From JAKPBU01 sp964425695 (GTDB lineage Bacteria > Pseudomonadota > Gammaproteobacteria > Xanthomonadales > Xanthomonadaceae): DNA of 64,000 nt. Below the pieces are notes generated by a model. That model was not told the DNA's origin. It saw only the letters and a program-made list of their open reading frames with translations, and searched no databases. Positions 42,601 through 51,733 of this stretch are shown here, piece after piece (positions within the stretch are counted from its first letter, which is position 1; the number at the start of each line of letters is the position of its first letter). The translations under genes and the position numbers were made by a program. The DNA lies in the NCBI GenBank assembly GCA_964425695.1, contig CAYRNF010000012.1:34521-98520 (forward strand). The letters are read 5' to 3'.

Positions 42601-43519
42601 CATGCAGCGCCTGCGCGACAACCCGGCAAGCGCGGATGCCGAACGCGACGCGGCGCGCCGCTTCGACGCGCCGGGCCTGGCGCCGCTGCTCACGTTCGAT
42701 CCGGCCGAGGACGTGGCCGCGCCGCTGGTCCACAAGAGCATGATCGCCACCGGCGCGCGGCCGCGGATGGCGATCCTGCGCGAGCAGGGCGTCAACGGCC
42801 AGGTCGAGATGGCGCAGGCGTTCACTGCCGCCGGGTTCGACGCGTTCGACGTGCACATGAGCGACCTGATCGCCGGGCGCCTGTCGCTGGAGGACTTCAC
42901 CGGCCTGGTCGCCTGCGGCGGCTTCAGCTACGGCGACGTGCTCGGCGCCGGCCGCGGCTGGGCCACGTCGATCCTGGAGCGGCCCGCGCTGCGCGACGCC
43001 TTCGCCGCGTTCTTCGCGCGCGGCGACAGCTTCGCGCTGGGCGTGTGCAACGGCTGCCAGATGCTGTCGCAGCTCAAGGACATCATCCCCGGCGCCGCGC
43101 GCTTCCCCGCGTTCCTGCGCAACGCCAGCGAACAGTTCGAGGCGCGCTTCGGCATGCTCGAGGTGGCGCAGTCGCCGTCGCTGTTCCTGCAGGGCATGGC
43201 CGGCTCGCGCATCCCGGTGGCGATCGCGCACGGCGAGGGCCGTGCGCAGTTCGCCTCCGCGGAGGACCGCGACGCCGCGCAGGTCGCGTTGCGCTACGTG
43301 CGCGGCGACGGTTCGCCGGCGCAGGGGTACCCGGCCAATCCCAACGGTTCCGACGGCGCCATCGCCGGCGTGTGCAGCGACGACGGCCGCGTGACGATCC
43401 TGATGCCGCATCCGGAGCGCACGCTGCGCAGCGCCAACATGAGCTGGCATCCGGCGGACTGGCCGGAGGCCTCGCCGTGGCTGCGCATGTTCCGCAACGC
43501 GCGGGTGGCGGTGGGCTGA
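39638..43519 (+). CDS. purL: phosphoribosylformylglycinamidine synthase
   Basis: The 1293-residue large-type FGAM synthase, the fourth step of purine synthesis (FGAR + ATP + glutamine to FGAM), acting in the cytoplasm. The N-terminal domain is followed by the ATP-binding halves with MFAQANSEHCRHKIFNA, CIKVETHNHPTAISPFPG and TGAGGEIRDEGATGRG. The C-terminal class I glutamine amidotransferase domain has its nucleophile at C1137 in LGVCNGCQMLSQ and the His-Glu pair in LMPHPERTLR. Length equals E. coli PurL (1295). It is a single gene with a possible -10 (TACAAT) 34 bp upstream. Confidence 0.97.
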   Translation: MIVLEGQPALSPFRRERLEARLRQRHPALRVTSTHHVYWIEPEPGGAPDLDALARILQAGAGPAAPAEGAASRFVAPRLGTISPWASKATELLRGAGLAVKRVERGMRIDLHGASNAQLAGVADLLHDPMTQSLLPTRDAAAALFAAPARGALETVPLAQLEQANARLGLALADDEIEYLRARYAELGRDPHDVELMMFAQANSEHCRHKIFNASWTVDGQDMQLNGGPLSLFKMIKNTHARTPQHTLSAYSDNAAVVEGLPARRFRPDPATLRYRAEGETPSAFCIKVETHNHPTAISPFPGASTGAGGEIRDEGATGRGGKPKAGLAGFSVSHLRIPTLPQPWEAPRALNPRMAPALEIMLDGPIGAAAFNNEFGRPNLTGYFRSFEVDEAGLARAYDKPIMLAGGLGAIDRVQVDKRRLSPGDAVIVLGGPAMLIGLGGGAASSVASGESSEDLDFASVQRDNPEMERRCQEVIDRCVALGADNPILCVHDVGAGGLSNAIPELLHDSGVGGTIDLSRVPSDDPSLSPMQLWCNESQERYVLGVAQARLAEFAALCERERCPYAVVGTATAAEHLVAGYPDQAPAIDLPMDVLFGKAPKMHRDARRVPATRFPPLETAALSLHEAGLRVLAHPTVAAKSFLVTIGDRSVGGLTARDQMVGPWQLPVADCAITLAGFDGFAGEAMAIGERTPLALLDAAASARMAVGEAITNLCAAPVAALDTIKLSANWMAAASHPGEDARLFDAVRAVGMQLCPELELSIPVGKDSLSMQAQWEAGGQVAKSVSPVSLIVTAFAPVADVRAQLTPLLSDAADSELWLIGLGAGQRRLGGSILAQCYDAFGGAAPDLDDPERLRCFFELIRDARDAGLLRAYHDRSDGGAFAALCEMAFASRTGLDILLDGWGGGGADDAFGALFNEELGAVVQIASEDRVEFADLVARHGLVECAQRIARPTATAAVRVLEEGDVRAEWRWEELFDAWWAVTHAMQRLRDNPASADAERDAARRFDAPGLAPLLTFDPAEDVAAPLVHKSMIATGARPRMAILREQGVNGQVEMAQAFTAAGFDAFDVHMSDLIAGRLSLEDFTGLVACGGFSYGDVLGAGRGWATSILERPALRDAFAAFFARGDSFALGVCNGCQMLSQLKDIIPGAARFPAFLRNASEQFEARFGMLEVAQSPSLFLQGMAGSRIPVAIAHGEGRAQFASAEDRDAAQVALRYVRGDGSPAQGYPANPNGSDGAIAGVCSDDGRVTILMPHPERTLRSANMSWHPADWPEASPWLRMFRNARVAVG

Positions 43520-43572
43520 ACCCGCGGCGCAGGGGCACGCGCCCCTTCGCCGCATCCCGATGCCGAGAACGG

Positions 43573-46500
43573 TCAGCCGAACGGAAACGCCGGCGGCACC
43601 GGGAACAGCGCGTCCACGCGGCCCTGGTTGGCTTCGCCGATCACCGCCAGTGCGTTGAAGCCGCGATCCACGAAGCTGCCGGGTTTCGGGAAGTTCGCCG
43701 GGTCGCTGACTTCGACACCGGTCCACTGCGTGAACGACAGCGACGAACCGGGGCTGAGCAGGTCGATCTCCGGGGCGGTGGTGTGGCCGCCGGTGAGGCC
43801 GGGCGCATTGGCGAGCAGCAGGTGGTGGATCTCGTGCGCCATCACCATGCCGGTCACGCGGCCTACGATCTCGGTCCACAGATCCACCAGGTCGGAGAGC
43901 TGCTGCGCCAGCGCCGCATCGCCCGGGTTGGCGGCCACGTCGCCTTCGAGCCGCACCAGTTCCGCCTGGAGCCTGTCGATTTCCGGGAACACGCCGCTGT
44001 CCAGGGCGCCGGGATAGATCTCGATCTCGCCTTCCGTGGGCAGGATGTCGCCCGCGCGCGTGGTGTGCGTCGTCCCCAGCGTGCCGACCGCCTTCGCCTC
44101 GCCGAAGCGGGTGGTGGGCGCGAAGCCGGCGATGTGCAGCTGGCTGAGGTGGGCATGCGCGGCGCTCCCCGGCCGGTACTGCTCGGGCAGCACGTCGGCG
44201 AAGCTGCCGATCTTCCAGATCGTGCGCACGTTCGCCGCGCGCAGCAGGAAGTCGCACACCAGCTTCGCCGTGATCAGCAGCTGGTCCTTGCTGGCGATGA
44301 GATGGAAGTCGCTCAGCACGGAGTCGAGCAGGTGCGGGTCGGCGACGCCGGCGCGATGGCTGGGGTATGCCGCCCCCGAGTACTCCATCACCAGGATGAA
44401 CTTGGGCACGCCCACGAACACGTGCGCGGTACGCAGCAGGTTGTGGCTGCTGTCGAAGACCTCGAACGTGGCGGTGGTCACGCCGCTCTCGCCCGCCAGC
44501 ACCTCCGTGGTGCCTGCGGCCGGTTGCAGGAACGTCAGCCGGTCCGCGCTGCTCGCGCTCCAGCGGAACGTGGCGCCCGGCGGCGCGTTGGAGATGTTGG
44601 CCTGCAGCCGGGTGCGTCCGCTCTTGTCCTGGCGCTCGGGTGCGAAGGTGCGCTGCGACGGCGTGTTGCCTTGCAGCTGGACTTCGGTGGCGACCTTGGG
44701 GTCGAACCGGCTGTCCAGCGTGCGCGCTTCCACGGTTTCGCCGTTGGGGCGCTTCACCGACACGTCGGCCTTGTTGGCGCCGGCGGTGTTGGTGATCTTG
44801 GCCACCTCCTCGGCGGTGGTGATCGACTTCGGCTTTTCGTCGGTGCCGCCGCCGATCATGCCGCTGATCGCCTTGCCGGTGAGTTCCTGCGCCTGCGCCT
44901 GGGTGATCAGGCCGCTCTGCTTGGCCTGGTCGATGGTCTTCACGGCCTTGTCGATGTCGCGCGACATCTTGGCCTGCAGGGCCAGGTCCGCGGCCTTGCC
45001 GCCGAAGAACTGCGCGGTCTGCATCGCGCCTTGCAGCGCGGCCGCGGCGTTCTTCTGGTTGCCTTCCAGGCCGGTGATGTCCTTGAACAGCCCCGGTGTG
45101 CCGAGCAGCTGCATGGCCGCCGCCAGGCCGGTGGGATCCGGCGCGGCCGGCGCGTTCTGCAGGTTGATGATCGGCATCGGGAAGTCGCTCGGGGTGACGT
45201 TGGCCGGGTCGGCGCGGCGGGAGTCGGTGGACACCGGCAGGATCTGCGGCGGCGCGTCGGGCAGCGGCGATTCCTCCCAGCGCCAGAAGCGCTCCTCTTC
45301 CTTGCGCTCGCACGAATTGCAGGCGCCCATCACCGCCTCGGCGTACACGCCGCGCGTGGGCACCGCGATCCGCGACGGCTCGATCGGCGTGTTCGGCTGG
45401 TAGTGCTCCAGCAGGTCGACCGGGTTCTCCACGTCCTGGCGGAAGGTCGGGTCGAGGTGGAAGCCGCGCGCGACCGGCATCACCAGGCAGTTGCCGACGA
45501 TGCCGATCAGTTCGTTCTCCACCACCGACGCCACGCTGCGGCCGTCGCCGTTGGGCGCCAGGAAACCGTCCAGCAGCATGTAGCGCTTGGCGTCGCTGAA
45601 GGACTGCCACAGGTGGTGGTGGAAGCGCTCGATGTGCTCGTTGAGGTGGTCGAGCAGGCGCCGCATCAGCTCCTTGTCCTCCTCGCGCGGGTTGCGCAGT
45701 TCCTCGCGGTCCAGCGGGGTGTGGATGCGGACCACGTCGCCGCCCATCAGGTCGTTCATGATCCGCGCGTCGCGGAACAGGTGGCCGCTGGAATGGCGGG
45801 TGCGGTAGCGCAGGCTGCCGCGGTGCACCAGCACCTTCGAGCCGGACGGCAGGATCTGCAGGAACGGCAGGTTGAGCACGCCGCTGATGTCGCTGATCTC
45901 CACGTAGCTCACGCCCTTGCGCGCGAGCGCGGGCAGCGCGCCGGACAGCCGCAGCGACACGTACAGCGGGCGGTCGTTGACGAAATCGGTCACCAGCGTG
46001 GTGTCCACCGGCAGCCGGGTGCGCGCGTTGCCGGCGTCCACGGCGAAGAACTGCAGGTGCTGCACGAAGCGTTCGGCGATCTTCGGCGCCATCTGCTCCT
46101 GGAAGACGCGGTCCTTCAGCGCCTGGCCCTTGAGGTGCTGGCGGTAGAAGTCGCTGGCCGAGATCAACGGGAACAGCCGGTTGAGGAACAGCCAGGCGTT
46201 GGGGTCGAAGTCGTCGTTGTCGTCGCGCGGGCGCGCGATCTCGAAGCTCAGGTACAGCTCGCCTTCGAGGTCGTCCAGCAGCTGGTCGGCATAGCTGCCC
46301 ACCGGGAAGTCGCTGCCGGCGTAGTTGGCTTTGATCCGCTCGATCGCGTCGAAGCCGGCGCGCAGGGCGCGGTCGGCGACCGCGCCGCGCAGGGTGTTGC
46401 GCCAGCGCAGCGCCTTGCCGGAGTCGAAGCGGCTCATCAGCAGCGGCACGAACAGGCATTCCTGCACGTCGGTCAGGCGCTGCCGCACCAGCAGGTGGCG

Positions 46501-48564
46501 CAGCACCTCGAAGTACTGGATGGTGATCGCGTGGCAATGGTTGTAGTTGGCCACGGTCTCGGTGGTGGCCACCATGCGCTCGCCCTGGCGCACGGTGTGC
46601 ACCACGGTGGAGCGCTGGCTGCGCAGCGACGACGCGCTCTGGATGGTGCGGTCGCGCAGCTGGTTGAGCGCGTTGGCCGCGGTGCTGCGCGCCGACTGCT
46701 GCCAGGCGCTGCTGTTGGCGCTGGCGGTGCCGCCGCCCACCCCCAGCAGCCCGCCCACCGGGCCCAGGATCGCGCCCACGCCCAGCCCGCCCGCGAAGCT
46801 GCTGTTGGAGGCGCGCGAACCGCCACGCACGCTTTCGTTGACGGTGGCGCCGACGATCTCGTTGATGTCGCGGTCGCGGCTGATCGCCGCTTCCAGCGAT
46901 TCGCGGACCTCGCGCTCCTCGCTGCGCGCGGTGGTCTCGCGCCGCTCCCAGTCCACCACCGCGATCTGCTTCTTCTGCCCCGGCGCCAGCGGCAGGCTGT
47001 AGAGCAGGTTGCCCATCGAATAGCCGTCGGCCACCCACTCCTGCTTGAAGCGCAGCACGTGGCCATGGGCCACCGTGCACGCCTGGTAGAGCGTGGCGGT
47101 GTGGTCCCAGTCGATGGGCGTGCGGCAAGTCAGCGCCTGGCGACCCGGTTCCAGCGCCAGGTGCTGGCCGATCAGGCGCACAAGGTCGCCGTGCACGGTC
47201 AGTTCGGCGGCGGTGGCGAGTTTGGTGAGCGAGAACCCGTCCGGGTCGCGCGCCAGGGTCTGGAGGATGTCGGCGTCCACCCGCTGCGTGGCGAACTGCG
47301 GAAGCTCCGCTGCTTCCGCGCGGTCGGCGACCGCTGCGGCGGTCGCCATGCGCGCGACGGGCGCCGCCGCATCGCGCGTCAGCACCGCGTTGGACAGCGT
47401 GTTCTGCGACAGCACCGCGGTGAGCTTGGACAGGTCGATCTTGCTCGGTTCCTGCAGGGTCAGGCCGCGGATCGTCGGTTCGGTGGTGCGCACCACGTAG
47501 CTGAAGCTGTATTCCTCCAGCGTGCGGTCGGGCCGGGTGAAATCCACGCAGCGGCCGGCGCCCGGATCGCTGCTGTAGGTACCGTCGGCACGCGCCAGGT
47601 CGCGCGCGTCCGGATCGCGCGGCACGTCGCTCGCGCCATGGCAGTCGCAGTCGTCCTGCGGGGCAGGCAGCGCCGCCTCGTCCAGGTCGATGACCAGGAT
47701 CACCGACTCCGGAAACGTGTCGTCTTCCTGAAGATGGATCGGCACCAGCACCGGCTCGCCGGCTCCCACCGCCACGGTGCCATGCGCGGCGGCGAATGCG
47801 CCCAGCGGGTAGACGCCGGAGAAGTAGCCGTTGCCGTCGGTCTGGGCCACGAACAGCGCGCGGAAATCGGCCGGGTCCGGATCGTCGGCTTCGGCGCCCC
47901 ACACCACGACCTGCACGTTCGCGACCTGGCGCCTGCCGGCCTCGTCGATGACGCGGCCCTTGAGCCGCGACGGCTTGCCGGCCGCGGGATCGTCGTTGGG
48001 CGCGGTCTGCGGGTATTGGCGCGGGGTCACCGCCAGCTCGACTTTCTCGGTGAGCTTTTCGGCGGGCATCGCCTGTTCCAGCAGCAGTTCGCCGTCGGGC
48101 GCGCGCACGTTGAAGGTGGCGTTGCCCTCCAGGTCGGCGCGGTTCGGGAACCGCAGCGTGGCCGTGCCGGAAGCGGGCAGCGTCAGGCCCACAGAGCCCG
48201 GTACCGCGATGGTGGCCAAGGTGCCGTCGGCGTTGCGCAGCGACTCGCGCCGGACGAACGCGGCGCCGAGCAGGTGGCCCGCGTACGACCCGCCGGCTGC
48301 GCTCTTGAGCTGCACCTGCACCAGCAGCGGCGGCGACGGCACGGGTTCGCCGCCTGCCGGGGCGCCCTCGACGGTGCCGCGCGGCGCCAGGCGCGCCAGG
48401 ATGCGCTCGTTGATGCCCGCGACCGCGGTGAGCTCCTCCAGCGTGCGGAACGGGCCGACGCGCTGGCGGTATTCGACGATGCGCTGAGCGAGGCCGGGCC
48501 CGATGCCGGGCAGCGTGGCCAGTTCGGCGGCGGTCGCGCGATTGAGGTCGGTCTTCGCGGGCAT
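43573..48564 (-). CDS. giant protein of unknown function: N-terminal HhH domain and C-terminal HEIHH zincin motif
   Basis: A 1663-residue protein I cannot assign. Residues 4-61 are a ComEA-type double helix-hairpin-helix (LPGIGPGLAQRIVEYR, then VAGINERILARL). Residues 80-180 look beta-rich, and 198-295 resemble a carboxypeptidase-regulatory beta-sandwich (RLKGRVIDEAGRRQVANVQV). A CDCHG lies at 306-310. Residues 480-1090 form the largest part (TPIDWDHTATLYQACTVAHG; VADGYSMGNLLYSLPLAPGQ). Within it, 591-612 is a Gly-rich hydrophobic stretch and 1082-1085 is CNSC. Residues 1140-1240 are helical, 1310-1390 Ig-like, and 1577-1581 is HEIHH with possible further ligands H1594 or E1599. No signal peptide is seen. 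AGGAG lies 7 nt before the ATG. It diverges from gspE across 151 bp. Confidence 0.82.
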   Translation of the reverse strand: MPAKTDLNRATAAELATLPGIGPGLAQRIVEYRQRVGPFRTLEELTAVAGINERILARLAPRGTVEGAPAGGEPVPSPPLLVQVQLKSAAGGSYAGHLLGAAFVRRESLRNADGTLATIAVPGSVGLTLPASGTATLRFPNRADLEGNATFNVRAPDGELLLEQAMPAEKLTEKVELAVTPRQYPQTAPNDDPAAGKPSRLKGRVIDEAGRRQVANVQVVVWGAEADDPDPADFRALFVAQTDGNGYFSGVYPLGAFAAAHGTVAVGAGEPVLVPIHLQEDDTFPESVILVIDLDEAALPAPQDDCDCHGASDVPRDPDARDLARADGTYSSDPGAGRCVDFTRPDRTLEEYSFSYVVRTTEPTIRGLTLQEPSKIDLSKLTAVLSQNTLSNAVLTRDAAAPVARMATAAAVADRAEAAELPQFATQRVDADILQTLARDPDGFSLTKLATAAELTVHGDLVRLIGQHLALEPGRQALTCRTPIDWDHTATLYQACTVAHGHVLRFKQEWVADGYSMGNLLYSLPLAPGQKKQIAVVDWERRETTARSEEREVRESLEAAISRDRDINEIVGATVNESVRGGSRASNSSFAGGLGVGAILGPVGGLLGVGGGTASANSSAWQQSARSTAANALNQLRDRTIQSASSLRSQRSTVVHTVRQGERMVATTETVANYNHCHAITIQYFEVLRHLLVRQRLTDVQECLFVPLLMSRFDSGKALRWRNTLRGAVADRALRAGFDAIERIKANYAGSDFPVGSYADQLLDDLEGELYLSFEIARPRDDNDDFDPNAWLFLNRLFPLISASDFYRQHLKGQALKDRVFQEQMAPKIAERFVQHLQFFAVDAGNARTRLPVDTTLVTDFVNDRPLYVSLRLSGALPALARKGVSYVEISDISGVLNLPFLQILPSGSKVLVHRGSLRYRTRHSSGHLFRDARIMNDLMGGDVVRIHTPLDREELRNPREEDKELMRRLLDHLNEHIERFHHHLWQSFSDAKRYMLLDGFLAPNGDGRSVASVVENELIGIVGNCLVMPVARGFHLDPTFRQDVENPVDLLEHYQPNTPIEPSRIAVPTRGVYAEAVMGACNSCERKEEERFWRWEESPLPDAPPQILPVSTDSRRADPANVTPSDFPMPIINLQNAPAAPDPTGLAAAMQLLGTPGLFKDITGLEGNQKNAAAALQGAMQTAQFFGGKAADLALQAKMSRDIDKAVKTIDQAKQSGLITQAQAQELTGKAISGMIGGGTDEKPKSITTAEEVAKITNTAGANKADVSVKRPNGETVEARTLDSRFDPKVATEVQLQGNTPSQRTFAPERQDKSGRTRLQANISNAPPGATFRWSASSADRLTFLQPAAGTTEVLAGESGVTTATFEVFDSSHNLLRTAHVFVGVPKFILVMEYSGAAYPSHRAGVADPHLLDSVLSDFHLIASKDQLLITAKLVCDFLLRAANVRTIWKIGSFADVLPEQYRPGSAAHAHLSQLHIAGFAPTTRFGEAKAVGTLGTTHTTRAGDILPTEGEIEIYPGALDSGVFPEIDRLQAELVRLEGDVAANPGDAALAQQLSDLVDLWTEIVGRVTGMVMAHEIHHLLLANAPGLTGGHTTAPEIDLLSPGSSLSFTQWTGVEVSDPANFPKPGSFVDRGFNALAVIGEANQGRVDALFPVPPAFPFG

Positions 48565-48715
48565 GGGGGCTCCTGGTGGTCCAGCCGTGCGCCCCTGCAT
48601 CGCAACCAACGCCGCCATGCCGGGTGCCCGGCCAACCGGCGCTGCGGAGGCTTCGGCAGGCGTCCGGGCGCCGCCGCGGCAGCTGTTAAAGTCGGCGTTC
48701 CGCAGGAGGCCCCGC

Positions 48716-50446
48716 TTGAACGCAGTCGTCCAGCCCCTTGAATCCGCCCCCGACGTCGATGCCGGCGTGGACGCGCGCATCGTCGCCGCGCTGCTGGCCA
48801 AGGGGCGGCTGAAGGACGCGGACCTGCAACGCGCGCGGCGCCTGCAGGAAGAGACCGGCGGCAGCCTGCTTACCCTGCTGGGCCGGCTGGGCCTGGTGTC
48901 CGAGCGCGACCACGCCGACGCCAGCGCCGACGTGCTGGGCCTGCCGCTGGTCAGCGCCAAGGACGCGCCCGACCTGCCGCCGGAAGGCGCGACGCTGTCC
49001 ACCCGGTTCCTCAAGCAGTTCCACCTGTGTCCGGTCGAGTGGAGCGAACGCGAGGTCGGCGTGCTCATGGCCGACCCGCACGATGCCTACGCCATCGACG
49101 CCGTGCGGCTCGCCACGCAGCGCGAGGTGCGTCCGATGGTGGCGCTGCGCAGCGAGATCGACGACCTCATCGAGCGCTGGTACGGCCAGGGCCGCAGCGC
49201 GATGGGCGCCATCGTGGAAACCGCGGACGGCGAGGGCAGCGGCGACCTGGACGACGTGGAACACCTGCGCGACCTGGCGTCGGAAGCGCCGGTGATCCGG
49301 CTGGTGAACCTGGTGATCCAGCGCGCCGTGGAACTGCGCGCGTCGGACATCCACATCGAGCCGTTCGAGAACCGGCTGAAAGTGCGCTACCGCATCGATG
49401 GCGTGCTGGAAGAAGGCGAAAGCCCGCCGCAGAACCTCACCGCCGCCGTGATCAGCCGCATCAAGATCATGGCCAAGCTCAACATCGCCGAGCGCCGCCT
49501 GCCGCAGGACGGCCGGATCATGCTGCGCGTGCAGGGCAAGGAGCTCGACCTGCGCGTGAGCACCGTGCCCACCGCGCACGGCGAGAGCGTGGTGATGCGC
49601 CTGCTGGACCGCGAGACGGTGGTGTTCGACTTCCAGCGCCTGGGCTTCACCGAGGAATTCCTGCCGCGCTTCCGCCAGGTGCTGGACCAGCCGCACGGCA
49701 TCCTGCTGGTCACCGGCCCCACCGGCTCGGGCAAGACCACCACGCTGTACACGGCGCTCAGCGGGCTCAACACCGCCGACGTCAAGATCATCACCGTGGA
49801 AGACCCGGTCGAGTACCAGATCGAGGGCATCAACCAGATCCAGGCCAAGCCGCAGATCGGCCTGGACTTCGCCCACGCCCTGCGCAGCATCGTGCGCCAG
49901 GACCCGGACATCATCATGATCGGCGAAATGCGCGACCTGGAAACCGCGAAGATCGCGATCCAGTCCGCGCTCACCGGCCACCTGGTGCTCAGCACCCTGC
50001 ACACCAACAATGCCGCCGGCGGGATCACCCGCATGCTGGACATGGGCGTGGAGGACTACCTGCTCACCTCCACCGTGAACGGCATCCTGGCCCAGCGCCT
50101 GGTGCGCAGGCTGGAGCCGACCCACGCGGAGAAATACCCGGCTTCGCCCGAGGAGATCGAGAAGTTCGCGCTGCGCAAGTACCAGCCGGAAGGCGAGATC
50201 TTCCTGTACCGGCCGAAGGGTTCGGCGATCGCGCCCACCGGCTATCTCGGGCGCACCACCATCGTCGAGTTCCTGGTGATGGACGACGAACTGCGCCGCG
50301 CGGTGATGCGCCACGCCGGCATGGGCGAGATCGAACAGCTCGCCCGCAATGGCGGCATGCGCACCATGTACGAGGACGGCATCGCCAAGGCGCTGCGCGG
50401 CGAGACGACGATCGAGGAAGTCCTGCGCGTCACCGAGGACGCCTGA
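48716..50446 (+). CDS. gspE: type II secretion system ATPase GspE (XpsE)
   Basis: A 576-residue cytoplasmic ATPase that powers pseudopilus assembly. The N-terminal domain that binds GspL is followed by the catalytic domain with Walker A GPTGSGKT at about 334-341, the Asp box IITVEDPVEYQIEGINQIQ, Walker B RQDPDIIMIGEMRD and the His box LTGHLVLSTLHTNNA. The C-terminal tetracysteine zinc loop of most GspE/PilB proteins is absent: the matching stretch YRPKGSAIAPTGYLGRTT has no cysteine. TTG is the start, set by AGGAGG 7 nt upstream. It is the first gene of an eleven-component secretion operon. Confidence 0.95.
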   Translation: MNAVVQPLESAPDVDAGVDARIVAALLAKGRLKDADLQRARRLQEETGGSLLTLLGRLGLVSERDHADASADVLGLPLVSAKDAPDLPPEGATLSTRFLKQFHLCPVEWSEREVGVLMADPHDAYAIDAVRLATQREVRPMVALRSEIDDLIERWYGQGRSAMGAIVETADGEGSGDLDDVEHLRDLASEAPVIRLVNLVIQRAVELRASDIHIEPFENRLKVRYRIDGVLEEGESPPQNLTAAVISRIKIMAKLNIAERRLPQDGRIMLRVQGKELDLRVSTVPTAHGESVVMRLLDRETVVFDFQRLGFTEEFLPRFRQVLDQPHGILLVTGPTGSGKTTTLYTALSGLNTADVKIITVEDPVEYQIEGINQIQAKPQIGLDFAHALRSIVRQDPDIIMIGEMRDLETAKIAIQSALTGHLVLSTLHTNNAAGGITRMLDMGVEDYLLTSTVNGILAQRLVRRLEPTHAEKYPASPEEIEKFALRKYQPEGEIFLYRPKGSAIAPTGYLGRTTIVEFLVMDDELRRAVMRHAGMGEIEQLARNGGMRTMYEDGIAKALRGETTIEEVLRVTEDA

Positions 50447-50450
50447 GCCC

Positions 50451-51668
50451 ATGCCGCTGTACCGCTACAAGGCGCTGAACGCGCGCGGCGAGCTGCTCGA
50501 CGGGCAGATGGAAGCCGCCAGCGATGGCGAGGTGGTGCTGCGGCTGCAGGAGCAGGGGCACCTGCCGGTGGAGGCGCGGCTGGCGAGCGAGGGCGGCGGT
50601 GGCGCGTCGTGGCGGTCGCTGTTCAAGCCCAAGGCGTTCGCGGGGCAGCGGCTGGTGCAGTTCACGCAGCAGCTGGCCACGCTGCTTGGGGCCGGGCAGC
50701 CGCTGGATCGCGCGCTGACCATCCTGCTGGAACTGCCGGAGGACGAGGCCGCCAAGCGCACCATCGCCGACGTGCGCGACGCCGTGCGCGGCGGCGCGGC
50801 GCTGTCCACCGCGCTGGAACGCCAGCACGGCACGTTCGGCAAGCTGTACATCAACATGGTGCGCGCGGGCGAAGCCGGCGGCAGCCTGCACGACACGCTG
50901 GCGCGCCTGGCCGATTACCTGGAGCGCAGCCGCGCGCTGCAGGGCCGCGTGGTCAACGCACTGATCTATCCGGCGATCCTGCTGCTCATGGTCGGGCTGA
51001 GCCTGCTGTTCCTGCTCGGCTTCGTGGTGCCGCAGTTCGCGGCCATGTACGACAGCCTGGACGCGGAGTTGCCGTGGTTCTCGCAACTGGTGGTCTGGGC
51101 CGGGGTGGGCGTGCGCGACTGGTGGTTCGTGATCGTGGCCATCCCCGCGCTGGCGCTGTGGTGGTTCGACCGCAAGCGCCGCGACCCGGCGTTCCGCGCG
51201 TGGCTGGACGACTGGCTGCTGCGCCGCAAGTTCGCCGGCACGCTGGTGGCCAAGGTGGAGACCGCGCGCCTGGCCCGCACCCTGGGCACCCTGCTGCGCA
51301 ACGGGGTGCCGCTGATGACGGCCCTGGGCATCGGCCGCAACGTCTTGGGGAACCGCGTGCTGGCCGACGATGTCGAACGTGCCGCGGAGGAGGTCAAGAA
51401 CGGCGTCGCCCTGTCCACGGCGCTTTCCCGAGGCAAGCGTTTCCCGCGGCTGGCGCTGCAGATGATCCAGGTGGGCGAGGAATCCGGCGCGCTGGACACC
51501 ATGCTGCTCAAGACCGCGGATACGTTCGAATCCGAAACCGGCCTGGCGCTGGATCGCATGCTGGCCGCGCTGGTGCCGGCGGTGACGCTGCTGCTGGCCG
51601 GCGTGGTGGGGATCGTGATCCTGGCGGTGCTGACCCCGATCTATGATCTGACCAACGTCATCGGATGA
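50451..51668 (+). CDS. gspF: type II secretion system inner membrane platform protein GspF
   Basis: A 405-residue polytopic platform protein. It starts MPLYRYKALNARGELLDGQM. Two repeated cytoplasmic domains (FTQQLATLLGAGQPLDRAL; LARTLGTLLRNGVPLMTALG) each precede membrane helices (LIYPAILLLMVGLSLLFLLG; LVPAVTLLLAGVVGIVILAV). It anchors GspE and the pseudopilus base. The start lies 4 bp after the gspE stop. About 108 bp separate it from gspG, the only sizeable gap in the upstream half of the operon. Confidence 0.95.
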   Translation: MPLYRYKALNARGELLDGQMEAASDGEVVLRLQEQGHLPVEARLASEGGGGASWRSLFKPKAFAGQRLVQFTQQLATLLGAGQPLDRALTILLELPEDEAAKRTIADVRDAVRGGAALSTALERQHGTFGKLYINMVRAGEAGGSLHDTLARLADYLERSRALQGRVVNALIYPAILLLMVGLSLLFLLGFVVPQFAAMYDSLDAELPWFSQLVVWAGVGVRDWWFVIVAIPALALWWFDRKRRDPAFRAWLDDWLLRRKFAGTLVAKVETARLARTLGTLLRNGVPLMTALGIGRNVLGNRVLADDVERAAEEVKNGVALSTALSRGKRFPRLALQMIQVGEESGALDTMLLKTADTFESETGLALDRMLAALVPAVTLLLAGVVGIVILAVLTPIYDLTNVIG

Positions 51669-51733
51669 ACCGGGGCGGTGGACCGGGAAGAAGGCGCCAC
51701 TTTTTTGCTACAGAAGAACCAGGCAGTTCTAAC

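Noticed and set aside
39416..47902. An open frame of 2828 codons on the minus strand running opposite purL and into the giant gene
   Set aside because: It is antisense to purL and in another frame of the giant protein, with Arg/Gly/Ala-biased composition typical of high-GC shadow frames and no recognisable motif.
41782..48741. An open frame of 2319 codons on the plus strand
   Set aside because: It overlaps purL out of frame and is antisense to the giant gene; its composition is shadow-like and no start signal is seen.
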